A DNA stretch of 58,460 bases from Candidatus Limosilactobacillus excrementigallinarum (GCA_019117445.1 DWZS01000058.1:1-58460); one strand, 5' to 3'; positions 25,537 through 34,930 are shown, counted from the stretch's first letter. Notes: generated by a model from the letters alone, not told the origin. Numbers and translations are program-made.

Positions 25537-27022
25537 AATTATTGTTATCATGCTTCACAATTGGTAGTGTAATCCGAAAAATGGATCCGGCCCCCAACTG
25601 ACTTTCCAAAGTAATTGTCCCATGGTAACCCTTGATTAACCGTTGGGCAATGGACAATCCTAAACCATTACCGCCTTTCTTGCGACTACGAGCTTTATCC
25701 ACTCGATAAAAGCGATCAAATACCTTATCGACTTCTTCTGGCGCGATTCCTTCACCAAAATCTTGAACAGCAATCTCGACCGAATTATAATTACGCGACA
25801 ACGATAGATGAATCTCCTTCCGTTCTGCGGAATACTTCACAGCATTATCACACAGGATAATTAAAATCTGTTCCAGATGATCCCGATAAATATTCACTTC
25901 CACATCTTGGCGTAAGTCATCATCGAGGGTAAATTGAAAATCTGGATGAATCATCTTGAAATTATTATAAACTTGTTCAACAACCTCTTCGACCTTGGTC
26001 GTGGCATCACGAAACTTAATCTCAACTTGTTCTGCTCTGGATAGATCCAACATTTCTTGAACTAGATTATTCATCCGACTTGTTTCCGCCAGTGCTGCCT
26101 TAATTGAATCTGCCAGAACCTTAGGATCATCCTTGCCCCACCGTTCTAGCATTTCCATATGTCCTTGAATGATTGCTACTGGGGTTCGTAATTCATGGGA
26201 AACGTCCCCAACAAATTGGGACTGTTGGTCAATATAGCGCTGCGTCCGATCAAGCATTTCGTTTAATAAGTGACTTAATTCCCCCAGTTCATCGTTCCGA
26301 TTGGTTTCGGGAGTCCGGACATCTTTGGTCGGATCTTTTGTGACCACTGCCAGAGTTTTTCCAATATCCGTTAAGGGACGTAATAGGATATATGAAAGTC
26401 CATAACCTAATAAGCCACTAAAGATCACCACTAAACATAATGCCAAAAAGACGGTTAGCAACATCCGGTGATAGTGCTGGTAATAGTTAACCAGCGGATT
26501 TTCAATTTGCAAATATCCAATAATTTGATGGGTCTGTTTGTCATAAATTGGTGAACGGCCAACGATCATTTTATGACCATGCCATTTTTTTATTGTAACT
26601 TGTTGATGCGCAGCACGTTGGAACTTTTGTACAACATCACCAGTTTGAAATAATGGCTTGCCATTTAAATTAAATACTGTCACATTTTGGTGAGCATCGC
26701 TCAATCCTTGAAGCACAGGACGATGATAAATTTTATCTTCACGAGTTGCCTGCTGCGAATCAAGTACCTTTTTTTGTAAAGTATCGCTTACCATCTGACG
26801 AGTTAATTCCCGCTGATTAGTATTTTCACCTAATTGCTGACTAATCGTCGTTAAACTTTGCTTAAGTGCTGTCCGCTCCTGATTCAAAAGATCACTCGTA
26901 AACGCACTAAAAATGGCTAAAACGACGATTAAACTAATCACCAGCGAGCCAATGGCCGTCCCAAATGCCCACTTTAGTTTTAAAGAAAAAAACTTGCGCG
27001 GCTTTTGTTCATGATCATCCAT
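25535..27022 (-). CDS. arlS: Sensor histidine kinase, ArlS-like
   Basis: 495 residues. Transmembrane helices at about 17-40 and 188-210 frame a 147-residue extracellular sensor domain rich in Gln and His. A HAMP linker follows, then the HisKA domain with the phosphoaccepting His276 in SHELRTP, and a HATPase domain with an N-box (ILCDNAVKYS), G1 (VQDFGEGIAPEE) and G2 (GGNGLGLSIAQ). It lies 15 bases after the ArlR-like regulator gene, behind GGGAGG. S. aureus ArlS governs adhesion, autolysis and metal-starvation responses; the signal here is unknown. Confidence 0.92.
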   Translation of the reverse strand: MDDHEQKPRKFFSLKLKWAFGTAIGSLVISLIVVLAIFSAFTSDLLNQERTALKQSLTTISQQLGENTNQRELTRQMVSDTLQKKVLDSQQATREDKIYHRPVLQGLSDAHQNVTVFNLNGKPLFQTGDVVQKFQRAAHQQVTIKKWHGHKMIVGRSPIYDKQTHQIIGYLQIENPLVNYYQHYHRMLLTVFLALCLVVIFSGLLGYGLSYILLRPLTDIGKTLAVVTKDPTKDVRTPETNRNDELGELSHLLNEMLDRTQRYIDQQSQFVGDVSHELRTPVAIIQGHMEMLERWGKDDPKVLADSIKAALAETSRMNNLVQEMLDLSRAEQVEIKFRDATTKVEEVVEQVYNNFKMIHPDFQFTLDDDLRQDVEVNIYRDHLEQILIILCDNAVKYSAERKEIHLSLSRNYNSVEIAVQDFGEGIAPEEVDKVFDRFYRVDKARSRKKGGNGLGLSIAQRLIKGYHGTITLESQLGAGSIFRITLPIVKHDNNN

Positions 27023-27037
27023 AAGCTGCCTCCCGTT

Positions 27038-27724
27038 TTACGAACGGATTACGTAGCCAGTCCCCCGAACGGTCTGAATGTAACTCTTCTCTCCCGGGCG
27101 ATCGATTTTATTCCGCAAATACCGAATATAAACATCAACAACATTGGTTTCCACCTTGGCATCATATCCCCATACTTTACTGAGTAACTCCTGACGTGAC
27201 ATAACCACATTGATGTTTTCCATTAAAATGAGTAATAATTCATATTCACGTTTAGTTAAGTTAATCACTTCATCACCGCGGCGAACCACCCGATTTTCCT
27301 TTTCAATGGTTAAATCTTGATACTTAACCGTAGTTTGATGGTTATTATTATTTCCATCTTCAATACTAATCCGCCGTAGTAATGCACGGACCCGCGCTAA
27401 CAGCTCTTCAATCGCAAATGGCTTCACGATATAGTCATCAGCACCATGGTCTAGCCCCGATACTCGATCAATAACCGAATCACGTGCTGTCATGATGATA
27501 ATTGGCGTATTCTTTTCTTCGCGAACTCGGCGGGCTACTTCAATTCCGTTAAGCTCTGGCAACATTAAGTCCAATAGAATTACATCAAAATCTCCATTTA
27601 AAGCCGCTTCCAACCCAGCTCGACCATCAAGCTCAACATCTGTTTCATAACCTTCATGTTTCAGTTCCAAATTAACAAAGTTGGCAAGGTTTTCTTCATC
27701 TTCAATGATTAAAATCCGACTCAT
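27038..27724 (-). CDS. arlR: OmpR-family response regulator, ArlR-like
   Basis: 228 residues. The receiver domain has the acidic pair (ED at 8-9), phosphoaccepting Asp52 in LLDLMLP, and Lys in IVKPF. The OmpR winged helix follows (NLTKREYELLLILMENINVVMSRQELLSKVWGY, then NVVDVYIRYLRNKI and RGTGYVIR). The combination ETNVVDVYIRYLRNKI is strongly ArlR-like. A short HisAsn-rich linker (GNNNNHQ) separates the domains. It is translated just before its cognate kinase, so the two form one operon. Confidence 0.93.
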   Translation of the reverse strand: MSRILIIEDEENLANFVNLELKHEGYETDVELDGRAGLEAALNGDFDVILLDLMLPELNGIEVARRVREEKNTPIIIMTARDSVIDRVSGLDHGADDYIVKPFAIEELLARVRALLRRISIEDGNNNNHQTTVKYQDLTIEKENRVVRRGDEVINLTKREYELLLILMENINVVMSRQELLSKVWGYDAKVETNVVDVYIRYLRNKIDRPGEKSYIQTVRGTGYVIRS

Positions 27725-27807
27725 TTTTTCACCTTCACAATTTTTTCTAAATCAGTATTAAGTTTATCATAGTTCTCTAATTAACGGTCCCAAAATTATA
27801 AAATAAA

Positions 27808-27846
27808 AAAGGCTTTCCCAGGTCCGGCGCCTAGAGGAAAGCCTTT
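27808..27846 (-). terminator. Terminator of rpmF
   Basis: Arms AAAGGCTTTCC and GGAAAGCCTTT with an inner GGCGCC hairpin. A T-run follows on the minus strand. Confidence 0.8.
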
Positions 27847-27862
27847 AATTAAAATTGGTCGC

Positions 27863-28042
27863 TTAGTTGTTCTTAGCAACAACTTCCTTACCATTGTAGT
27901 AACCACAGTTTGGGCAAACCATGTGTGACTTACGAAGTTCACCACAGTTTGGACAAGGTGCTAAACCAGGAACAGTCAACTTAATGTGTCCCCGACGGTT
28001 ACGCTTACGAGTCTTTGATGTCTTTCGTGCTGGTACAGCCAT
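27863..28042 (-). CDS. rpmF: 50S ribosomal protein L32
   Basis: 59 residues from the ATG at 28042 behind AAGGAGG. It starts [17 protein letters not shown] and carries a complete zinc ribbon (CPNCGE and CPNCGYY). It follows yceD in the same operon, a combination found in most bacteria. Confidence 0.97.
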   Translation of the reverse strand: MAVPARKTSKTRKRNRRGHIKLTVPGLAPCPNCGELRKSHMVCPNCGYYNGKEVVAKNN

Positions 28043-28092
28043 GTTTGACACCTCCTTATAAAAATTTTATCCACTTGGTTTTTAACCGTCCG

Positions 28093-28644
28093 CTAATCAT
28101 CCGTGTCCTGATCAGGAAATAAATTTTTTAACTTAGCGAAACGTGGATCAACATGGTTAGTTTCCTGATGATCATCAGTAACCTCTTCAGTCACTGACCA
28201 GCCCTTGCCTGAAGGTAACTGATCCTTAGATTGTTCATCAGGGGTTAACACCCGCGTCGGAATCTGCTCAAAGATATTTTCTAATAACGATTCATCAAAA
28301 TCAATTGTCTGATGATCATGTGGTAACAAGAAAACGACCTCTTGATCATCATATCGTGACAAGTGACTTTGCTCTGTCGTATATGTCTCTGAAAAGTCAA
28401 AATCCAACGGTAGTTCAACAGGTGTTAATGAACGGGTCGAAGGTACCATAATCTGCCCTTTAACGTGAGCAGTAACGGTGGCATCACCATCATCATAGTT
28501 AACGTAGCCTTCGACATCCATTGCTTGCGCATCCAAAATTTCATTTGGGAAGCGCTTCATTAATGATGCTTTCAGATCAAAAGTACTTTTGAAATGAAGT
28601 GGTTCTTCTGAATAGCGATGTAATTCGTTTAGTGACCATTTCAT
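28093..28644 (-). CDS. yceD: YceD family protein (DUF177)
   Basis: 183 residues, mainly beta, acidic at the C-terminus. The family is linked to 23S rRNA accumulation in E. coli and is nearly always upstream of rpmF. The segment DAQAMDVEGYVNYDDGDATVTAHVKGQIMVPSTRSLTPVELPLDF fits the family's pattern, although the Cys pair seen in many homologues is not obvious. It is 50 bases upstream of rpmF and has its own consensus promoter. Confidence 0.9.
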   Translation of the reverse strand: MKWSLNELHRYSEEPLHFKSTFDLKASLMKRFPNEILDAQAMDVEGYVNYDDGDATVTAHVKGQIMVPSTRSLTPVELPLDFDFSETYTTEQSHLSRYDDQEVVFLLPHDHQTIDFDESLLENIFEQIPTRVLTPDEQSKDQLPSGKGWSVTEEVTDDHQETNHVDPRFAKLKNLFPDQDTDD

Positions 28645-28673
28645 AGTACTAACCTCCTAATGCAACGTGCCCA

Positions 28674-28702
28674 ATTATACGCTGACCACTAATGATTGTC
28701 AA
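28674..28702 (-). promoter_or_regulatory. Consensus promoter of yceD-rpmF
   Basis: On the minus strand a perfect TTGACA and a perfect TATAAT are separated by 17 bases. The -35 box overlaps the end of the tmcAL reading frame, so yceD-rpmF can be transcribed independently of the upstream operon. Confidence 0.8.
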
Positions 28703-29856
28703 CGATTTTTACTTGACACTTCTAACCGTAGCGGTGAGTGTTTCAAATCCTGTTCAATTGGCGTAAAGTTTTGATACAATTTTCCCGCCCGATAGTCTAA
28801 ATCTAGGCGGCCACTATCCAGAGTTTGATCAACCTTCACGATTAATGGATATTCTAATTGTTTTTTGACCTCGTGTAAATATTGGCGCCCGCGTGATGTA
28901 AACCCCAACACGTGATGATATGGATTCTGAATGGCAGTATTGACTTGACTGGTAGTAGCTTGTAGAACAACGTATAGCAACAGACGGCTTAAATGGGCGT
29001 ATGTATAGCGTTTTGTCTTGGCTTCCTTAATAAACTCTGTAAAAGTGAGGTGGTGTTGAGCAGCTCGTTTTAAACGATTTTCCAGTCCCTCTGACATTTG
29101 ATAAATATTCGCTAATCGTGAGCTCGGTATCTGAATTAATTCGTTTCTCAATATCGGGTATAGGAATTCCCACGAGGGTACCCTTGACTGAGTTCGGAGC
29201 TGCTTAAAGGTTCTGTTCGGAACCGTCTTTTTCAATAGATCCCATTTTCGCTTCTGAACTGCATGCCGAATGGCACTGGCACTAGCAATTTCCCCAGTGA
29301 TTGTTTGATCATGATACTGACTGTTTCGACGGGCTAGCGGAATCAAATTAATGTTCAGGTCATTTTTGAGTTTAGCTTTGGTATAACTAAACGCCAAAAT
29401 GTCATTCGGCTCAATTAATGAAATTCCTAACTGTTCATGTAACTGACTGTTGAATTGCGTTGCGTAAGTCTGGTCAAACTGTTTAAATTGTTCGGTGGAA
29501 AAGTGGTCCTCCATCGCAACCATCCGTTCAAAATCCCATTGCGGATGTTCAGCACCAAACACAACTGAGTCAACTTGGAGATCAGCCAAAAGGCGGAGGG
29601 CTCCTGCCGCAAAACGATCGGCAGGTTCGACCGCATTAACTAGCGGCAATTCAACCACTAAATCGACCCCATTAACCAATGCTGCTTCAGCACGTTGCCA
29701 TTTATCAAGAATGGTTGGTTCGCCCCGCTGGGTAAAATTACCACTCATTACCGCTATTACAACATCCGCTCCAGTCAATTTACGCGCTTGTTGCAGATGA
29801 TAACAATGTCCATTGTGAAAAGGATTGTATTCAACAACTAACCCAACTGCTTTCAT
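28699..29856 (-). CDS. tmcAL: tRNA(Met) cytidine acetate ligase TmcAL
   Basis: 385 residues from the ATG at 29856, after AAGGGTGA; the frame extends farther upstream into the preceding gene, which I reject. TmcAL uses acetate and ATP to make N4-acetylcytidine at the wobble base of elongator tRNA-Met. The nucleotidyltransferase-like start has GLVVEYNPFHNGH (the HxGH motif) and VIAVMSGNFTQRGEP. It is one base after the methyltransferase gene, so probably translationally coupled. Confidence 0.93.
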   Translation of the reverse strand: MKAVGLVVEYNPFHNGHCYHLQQARKLTGADVVIAVMSGNFTQRGEPTILDKWQRAEAALVNGVDLVVELPLVNAVEPADRFAAGALRLLADLQVDSVVFGAEHPQWDFERMVAMEDHFSTEQFKQFDQTYATQFNSQLHEQLGISLIEPNDILAFSYTKAKLKNDLNINLIPLARRNSQYHDQTITGEIASASAIRHAVQKRKWDLLKKTVPNRTFKQLRTQSRVPSWEFLYPILRNELIQIPSSRLANIYQMSEGLENRLKRAAQHHLTFTEFIKEAKTKRYTYAHLSRLLLYVVLQATTSQVNTAIQNPYHHVLGFTSRGRQYLHEVKKQLEYPLIVKVDQTLDSGRLDLDYRAGKLYQNFTPIEQDLKHSPLRLEVSSKNR

Positions 29857-29857
29857 C

Positions 29858-30601
29858 TTATTCACCCTTCTGACACTTGAAAAACCAACGAGTTGTTTGT
29901 GCATTGAGCTTTCCATGACCAAAATCACTGGATACTTCAATTCTCTTAAAGCCCGTTTGTTGAAGTGCCTTTACAACTAGTTGAAGTGGATATGAACGTT
30001 CAAAGTGGGTTTCAGCGAGTCGCTGGTAGTTACCATTACTCAGCCGATTGAAAAATGATAATTCATGAATCACACCATGTTCAACATCATCATTTTGATA
30101 ACTTGACCACATAAAATAGCGATGCTGGTCTTCAGATTGATAGTTGTACATAAATCCTGGATAAACAACATCAGTTTGATACGGTGTAATCATGTCAAAT
30201 AAAAAGGTTCCACCATCAGCTAAATGTTGATGAACTTGTTGAAAAACTTGTTGTACTTCCGTTAAATCACGCAGATAACATAGCGAGTCCGCAAAACAAG
30301 TAATGGTGTCAAATGATCCCAGCGCCGTCAAATCCAGCATATTAGCCTGCACTAATTGAAGTTTAACATCTGCCTCGAGTGCATGGCTGGAAGCAAGAGC
30401 CAGCATTTCATCGGATAAATCAGCATCTGTAACTTGATAACCTGCTTGGGCTAGCAAAACACCCAACCGACCAGCTCCACCGGCCAAATCAAGTAACTGC
30501 CCTCCCATTAAAGTATTCTCTTGAACGTATTGAGCCCATTTTGAATATAATTTCTCATCAAACAATTCATCATAGTATTGGGCAAAGAATCCGTAAATCA
30601 T
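29858..30601 (-). CDS. Class I SAM-dependent methyltransferase (YqeM-like)
   Basis: 247 residues with a Rossmann methyltransferase core. Motif I is LLDLAGGAGRLGVLLAQAG, the acidic residue after beta 2 is in VTDADLSDEML, and motif IV/post I reads FDTITCFADSLCYL. The start FAQYYDELFD is typical of YqeM. The substrate is unknown. Its position between rsfS and tmcAL and its abutting reading frames are conserved in lactobacilli, which suggests a link to translation or ribosome maturation. Confidence 0.88.
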   Translation of the reverse strand: MIYGFFAQYYDELFDEKLYSKWAQYVQENTLMGGQLLDLAGGAGRLGVLLAQAGYQVTDADLSDEMLALASSHALEADVKLQLVQANMLDLTALGSFDTITCFADSLCYLRDLTEVQQVFQQVHQHLADGGTFLFDMITPYQTDVVYPGFMYNYQSEDQHRYFMWSSYQNDDVEHGVIHELSFFNRLSNGNYQRLAETHFERSYPLQLVVKALQQTGFKRIEVSSDFGHGKLNAQTTRWFFKCQKGE

Positions 30602-30958
30602 TTAGTCATTAACCCATTCACTGACGTTCACCAATGGTGCGTCAGACCAAAGTTTTTCTAGATTATAGAAATGGCGAGTTTCTTCGCGGAAAACGTGAAC
30701 AACAACATCTCCTAAATCAACTAGAACCCATTGAGCAGCATTTTTTCCTTCCACACTGCCAATTTCCAACTTGTTATTATGTGCCATCTCAACAATTGCA
30801 TTGACAATGGCTTGGACCTGACGATCAGAGCCACCAGTCATAATAACAAAGTAATCGGCCATTGGACTAATTTGGTCCACTTGGAGTGCCACAATATCTT
30901 CAGCACGCCGACCGTCAGCGGCCTTCACAACTTTTTCCAATAATTCCTTACTATTCAT
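30602..30958 (-). CDS. rsfS: Ribosomal silencing factor RsfS
   Basis: 118 residues from the ATG at 30958, whose A overlaps the yqeK stop (TGATG). RsfS binds L14 and blocks joining of the subunits under poor conditions. The DUF143 pattern is clear: ADYFVIMTGGSDRQVQAIVNAI, then WVLVDLGDVVVHVFREETRHFYNLEKLW. It lies in the yqeG-to-tmcAL operon between yqeK and the methyltransferase. Confidence 0.96.
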   Translation of the reverse strand: MNSKELLEKVVKAADGRRAEDIVALQVDQISPMADYFVIMTGGSDRQVQAIVNAIVEMAHNNKLEIGSVEGKNAAQWVLVDLGDVVVHVFREETRHFYNLEKLWSDAPLVNVSEWVND

Positions 30959-31572
30959 CAATTAATTTCCTTTCTATATTTTGGTACCCAAGAATTATAC
31001 GTATCAATCGTCTTAGGGTAAACAGGCTGTCCTGCGGCAATCAAGTAGTTTAACGTATGCTTGGTTTGATAGGCCACCCCGGCCCCCAAATCTGTTTTCG
31101 TTATTCGTCGCGCTTCTTCGACCCCCGGGAAGTCACGGCCCGGTTCAATATAATCAGCCATATAAATAATCTGGGCTAACTTGGTCATATACTGACCACC
31201 AGTGGTGTGTTGGCGGATAGCGTTGAGGATATCTTCATCATGAACACCAAGCTCATCCTTAACCAATTCAGCACCAACGACGCCATGCCAAATTGCGTTA
31301 CCATACTGGAGTAATTCCGGGGACATTTTGCGTTGATGGATCAACTTGATAAAGTCCTCATCTGGGCGTTGTTTTGCATAGTCATGACAGAGCCCAGCAA
31401 TACTTGCCCTTTCGACATCAACATTGTATAACCGGGCCAACTCAATTGCTGTTTGTTCAACCCGGCAAACGTGTTCAAAGCGTCCCTTTGAAAGTGCCTG
31501 TTGCAAACGTTCAACCAATTCTTCCCTAGTTAATGGTAATAAATTTTCCTGATATGTAATTTGTCTAGTCAA
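30958..31572 (-). CDS. yqeK: YqeK family HD-domain Ap4A hydrolase
   Basis: About 204 residues from a TTG at 31572 that overlaps the nadD end by 8 bases and lies 13 bases after AAGGAG. A second TTG at 31518 (after TAGGGA) is possible; the frame has no good ATG. HD-fold signatures: SKGRFEHVCRVEQTA, GLCHDYAKQRP (the HD pair), IWHGVVGAELV, and YMADYIEPGRDFPGVEEAR. YqeK enzymes split diadenosine tetraphosphate symmetrically. The gene is fused to nadD in some species, in line with its coupling here. Confidence 0.92.
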   Translation of the reverse strand: MTRQITYQENLLPLTREELVERLQQALSKGRFEHVCRVEQTAIELARLYNVDVERASIAGLCHDYAKQRPDEDFIKLIHQRKMSPELLQYGNAIWHGVVGAELVKDELGVHDEDILNAIRQHTTGGQYMTKLAQIIYMADYIEPGRDFPGVEEARRITKTDLGAGVAYQTKHTLNYLIAAGQPVYPKTIDTYNSWVPKYRKEIN

Positions 31573-32194
31573 TGTATAACTGATGCTCCTTAATATACTG
31601 CTCAACCTTCTCTGGCACCATATATTTAATCGAACGACCATCATGAATTCGTTGTCGAATATCACTTGACGAAAAATCTATTTCAGGTACATCTACCCAA
31701 ATTACTGGATAATCGCTCTTGTTAGCTGCACCTGGTCGACGAACTCCAACAAAATTCACAATTTTTAATAGATCCTGAATTCGGTACCACTTTGGTAAAT
31801 AGTCAACCATATCCCCGCCAATAATAAAGTAGTAATCAACTTCTGGGTGCTGTTGCTTTAATTCACAAATGGTATCGTAAGTGTAGCTCACACCGCCACG
31901 TTGAATTTCAGCTAATTCAATCCCCAAAAACGGGTTCCCTTGAATGGCTAATTGAAGCATCTTGACGCGTAATTTTGCCGCAATGGCATCCTTTTTATCG
32001 ACATGTGGTGGGATCATATCTGGCATCATCAAAACTTTATCTAATCCTAAAGCCTTCCCCACTTGGTCCGCAACTAAAAGGTGCGCATGATGCACAGGAT
32101 TAAACGTGCCGCCATAAAGTCCAATTCGTTTGCGTCGCTTAAAACCTACGCGTTGATACTTAACCTTTGGTACCGTTTGAACCGCTGCTCGCAA
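31565..32194 (-). CDS. nadD: Nicotinate-nucleotide adenylyltransferase
   Basis: 209 residues from a TTG that follows GGGGCGG. It adenylates nicotinate mononucleotide for NAD synthesis. IGLYGGTFNPVHHAHL holds the ATP-binding (T/H)xGH-like motif, and FSSSDIRQRI the second one. The extra 23 N-terminal residues are basic and lack family similarity, as in other lactobacilli. It overlaps yqeK slightly and follows yhbY by 12 bases. Confidence 0.95.
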   Translation of the reverse strand: MRAAVQTVPKVKYQRVGFKRRKRIGLYGGTFNPVHHAHLLVADQVGKALGLDKVLMMPDMIPPHVDKKDAIAAKLRVKMLQLAIQGNPFLGIELAEIQRGGVSYTYDTICELKQQHPEVDYYFIIGGDMVDYLPKWYRIQDLLKIVNFVGVRRPGAANKSDYPVIWVDVPEIDFSSSDIRQRIHDGRSIKYMVPEKVEQYIKEHQLYID

Positions 32195-32206
32195 AACTAC
32201 CGCCCC

Positions 32207-32518
32207 TTAAATCTTCTTCACTCTTAACGAAACATTGCGAAATTCTGGTTGGTCAGACTCCTTAAATAAGACTAGAACGCGCCCAATAACCTGAACAACA
32301 TCAATGTCACTATGGCCTTCGATATAATCACGAACCTCATCAGTTGTAACATCAGCATTTTGTAAAATATTAACCTTAATTAATTCACGACGATTCAGTG
32401 CACCATCCAGCTGTGCTAACCATTCTGGGGTTAACCCATTTTTACCCACACTAAAAATTGCTTGAAAATGGTTAGCCTGTGCACGAAGGTATCGTTTTTG
32501 TTTTCCTCGTAATTTCAA
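32207..32518 (-). CDS. yhbY: Ribosome assembly RNA-binding protein YhbY
   Basis: 103 residues from a TTG at 32518 preceded by AAGGAG. It is a CRM-domain protein: LRGKQKRYLRAQANHFQAIFSVGKNGLT, with the GxxG loop as GKNG, then LNRRELIKVNIL and a C-terminal VQVIGRVLVLFK. It binds pre-50S particles. Upstream in-frame codons run into the end of yqeH and give a Cys-rich extension that is not family-like, so I reject the longer form. Confidence 0.94.
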   Translation of the reverse strand: MKLRGKQKRYLRAQANHFQAIFSVGKNGLTPEWLAQLDGALNRRELIKVNILQNADVTTDEVRDYIEGHSDIDVVQVIGRVLVLFKESDQPEFRNVSLRVKKI

Positions 32519-32535
32519 TTGTTTACTCCTTATTA

Positions 32536-33663
32536 TTAAATCATTGCACGCCGGGTTAGAACACGAACTCCTTGGGGAGCCCATCCCGCAACCGCAATTC
32601 CAGCTGGAACCGTAATCCACCCCAAACCTTCATAAACCAGATCCGTCTTTTCGTCAGTGGAAAATTCAAAACGTTCTAATGATGGAATTTGGTCTTTAGT
32701 GGTCTTTGTAGGCGGAGTTAGTAAATCCCCAAGATGTTTTTCATAGAATTTATCAGCATTACTAAGTTTAGTCCGGTGAAGTTGCAAAGTATTATCAAAG
32801 TATGCTACTACACCGACCTTAGGCCCCTTTAAATAATCAAAACGCGCAATGCCACCCATAAAAATGGTCTGACCATCAGATAATTGATAGGTGCGAGGCT
32901 TAATTTCTTTCTGTGGTGCTACTAATTTTAAATCTTGATCCGGTAGAACATGCGCCATCTGGTGTTGATGAATAATCCCCGGTGTATCAATTAGTTCTTG
33001 TCCATCATCAAGTGGTATTTCAATTTTATCTAAAGTGGTTCCCGGGAAACGCGAAGTTGTGATCAAATCTTTGACGCCCGTCCGTTGTTTAATAATTTGG
33101 TTGATTAGTGTCGATTTACCAACATTAGTTACACCGACCACATAAACGTCACGATGTTGTCGATATTTCTCAATCGTATTTAATAGTTCCTCAATTTGAT
33201 GGTTCTTTTTGGCCGATACCAAGAGTGTTTCAATGGGACGAATTCCTGCAATATTAGCTTGTTGTCTGATCCAATCACGCAACTTTGAACGGCGTAGAGA
33301 ACGCGGTAATAAATCCTCTTTGTTACCAACTAAGAGTACCGGATTATCCCCGACAAAACGGTGGAGACCTGGAATGAGACTCCCATTAAAATCAAAGATG
33401 TCTACAACATACACAATCAGCGCATTAGCTTCACGAATATGGTTCAGTAATTGTAGAAAATCATCATCCGTTAATGAAACCGGGGCAATTTCATTGTAAT
33501 GGCGGAGACGAAAACACCGTTGACAATACAATTCATTGGTTGCTAACCCCTTTTTGACGGCCGCCGCGGGAGTATAACCTGGCTCATTTGGGTCCTTAGA
33601 CTGAATAATTGCTCCACAGCCGATACACCGTAATTCTTCATTAGTTTTACTTTGTTCAGTCAT
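32536..33663 (-). CDS. yqeH: Ribosome biogenesis GTPase YqeH
   Basis: 375 residues. The N-terminal zinc finger has CIGCG and CQRC. The G motifs are circularly permuted: NKED (G4) and the G5-like VSAKK come before GVTNVGKST (G1) and DTPG (G3). YqeH is needed for 30S assembly, at a late step. The start overlaps the yqeG end by 8 bases and it sits directly upstream of yhbY, consistent with a ribosome-assembly operon. aroE, found between these genes in Bacillus, is absent. Confidence 0.96.
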   Translation of the reverse strand: MTEQSKTNEELRCIGCGAIIQSKDPNEPGYTPAAAVKKGLATNELYCQRCFRLRHYNEIAPVSLTDDDFLQLLNHIREANALIVYVVDIFDFNGSLIPGLHRFVGDNPVLLVGNKEDLLPRSLRRSKLRDWIRQQANIAGIRPIETLLVSAKKNHQIEELLNTIEKYRQHRDVYVVGVTNVGKSTLINQIIKQRTGVKDLITTSRFPGTTLDKIEIPLDDGQELIDTPGIIHQHQMAHVLPDQDLKLVAPQKEIKPRTYQLSDGQTIFMGGIARFDYLKGPKVGVVAYFDNTLQLHRTKLSNADKFYEKHLGDLLTPPTKTTKDQIPSLERFEFSTDEKTDLVYEGLGWITVPAGIAVAGWAPQGVRVLTRRAMI

Positions 33664-34186
33664 CCAAATCCTCCTGCCATCTTAATTCTGGATATTTTTT
33701 CAGTAGATCTTTCATCACAAATTTTTCAAAGAACCGGTTAATCTGAGTATCCCATTTATCAGTATTAATTAACGGTTGCACCAAAATCGAACGTACACCG
33801 GCAATATTAGCGGATAGCATATCCGTCATAAGTTGATCACCAACCATGACCACTTCATCCTTGGAAAGTCCCAGGCGTCGCCGTGCCGTTGTGATTCCAA
33901 AGCTCAATGGCTTTAAAGAACGCGAAACAAACGGTAAATCAAGTTGTTTAACTGCCTTGGCAACTCGTTGTGCACTATTGTTAGAAACAACGATTAACGG
34001 AATCCCCGCCTGTCGTAATTCACTCATCCATTGCCGTAACTCGGGAGTACCATTTGGATTATTCCAAGCAATCAGTGTGTTATCGAGATCCGATAACACC
34101 GCCTTAATCCCATGTTGTTTTAATTGATCAGGTGAAATATTATAAACTGTTTTTACCATCCACGTTGGTTTGAATTTTGCTATCAA
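33656..34186 (-). CDS. yqeG: YqeG family HAD IIIA-type phosphatase
   Basis: 176 residues from a TTG start after GAGGTAAGACA. The HAD signature DLDNTLIAW carries the nucleophile Asp. Motif II is IVVSNNS, motif III has Lys in SLKPLSFG, and motif IV reads VMVGDQLMTD. Substrate unknown; mitochondrial relatives dephosphorylate phosphatidylglycerophosphate. It is the first gene of the yqeG-yqeH-yhbY-nadD-yqeK-rsfS-tmcAL operon. Confidence 0.93.
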   Translation of the reverse strand: MIAKFKPTWMVKTVYNISPDQLKQHGIKAVLSDLDNTLIAWNNPNGTPELRQWMSELRQAGIPLIVVSNNSAQRVAKAVKQLDLPFVSRSLKPLSFGITTARRRLGLSKDEVVMVGDQLMTDMLSANIAGVRSILVQPLINTDKWDTQINRFFEKFVMKDLLKKYPELRWQEDLDD

Positions 34187-34217
34187 TGTCTTACCTCATG
34201 TTTCATTAATCAATCTA

Positions 34218-34246
34218 ATTATAACGATTGAACAGGGGTGGTTCAA
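34218..34246 (-). promoter_or_regulatory. Promoter of the yqeG operon
   Basis: On the minus strand TTGAAC and a perfect TATAAT are separated by 17 bases, about 30 bases upstream of the yqeG start. Confidence 0.7.
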
Positions 34247-34251
34247 TTAAT

Positions 34252-34291
34252 AAAAAAAGATTAGGGTCACTTCGCTGGGTTCCCCTAATCT
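34252..34291 (-). terminator. Terminator of infC-rpmI-rplT
   Basis: GATTAGGG pairs with CCCTAATC and is followed on the minus strand by seven T residues. It separates the ribosomal operon from yqeG. Confidence 0.85.
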
Positions 34292-34306
34292 CAATAAATT
34301 GATGAA

Positions 34307-34660
34307 CTAGTTCAAAGCCTTCTTAGCTTCGTCAACAACCGCCTTAAAACCTTCTGGGTCGTTAACAGCTAAGTCAGCTAACATCTTACGGTTGATGTCA
34401 ATATTAGCAAGCTTCAAACCGTGCATTAACTTGCTGTAACTAATGTCGTTCATTCGAGCACCAGCATTGATCCGTGCAATCCATAATTCACGGAACTTAC
34501 GCTTGTTTACCTTCCGGTCACGGAAAGCGTAAGTGTAACTCTTCATCACTTGGTCCTTAGCAGTCTTAAAAAGACGATGCTTTGAACCAGTATAACCCTT
34601 AGCTAACTTCATGATGCGCTTACGACGAGCGCGTGTAACTGTTCCACCTTTAACTCGCAT
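34307..34660 (-). CDS. rplT: 50S ribosomal protein L20
   Basis: 117 residues with the basic start [22 protein letters not shown] and the conserved [21 protein letters not shown]20 binds 23S rRNA early in assembly and, in Bacillus, represses its own operon by binding the infC leader. AGGAGG precedes the ATG. Last gene of infC-rpmI-rplT. Confidence 0.98.
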   Translation of the reverse strand: MRVKGGTVTRARRKRIMKLAKGYTGSKHRLFKTAKDQVMKSYTYAFRDRKVNKRKFRELWIARINAGARMNDISYSKLMHGLKLANIDINRKMLADLAVNDPEGFKAVVDEAKKALN

Positions 34661-34712
34661 AGTGGTAACCTCCTAGTTTGATTTGTATTGTTAAATTAAT
34701 TAGCAGTATGCA

Positions 34713-34910
34713 TTACTTCGAAGGAAGCATCTTCTTGAAACGCTTTACGTTAGTCTTATCTAACATGCTCAGACCACGTAATTGACGACGTTGCTTCTTG
34801 GTCTTACCGTGGAAACGGTGACTAGTAAATGAGTTACCACTCTTGAAACCGCCTTTAGCAGTCCGCTTAAAACGCTTTGCAGCAGCGCGATTAGTCTTCA
34901 TCTTTGGCAT
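34713..34910 (-). CDS. rpmI: 50S ribosomal protein L35
   Basis: 65 residues, very basic: [20 protein letters not shown] at the start, then [19 protein letters not shown]. This is the full family length. It lies between infC and rplT, as in nearly all Firmicutes. Confidence 0.97.
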   Translation of the reverse strand: MPKMKTNRAAAKRFKRTAKGGFKSGNSFTSHRFHGKTKKQRRQLRGLSMLDKTNVKRFKKMLPSK

Positions 34911-34930
34911 AACTATTTCCTACCTTCTCT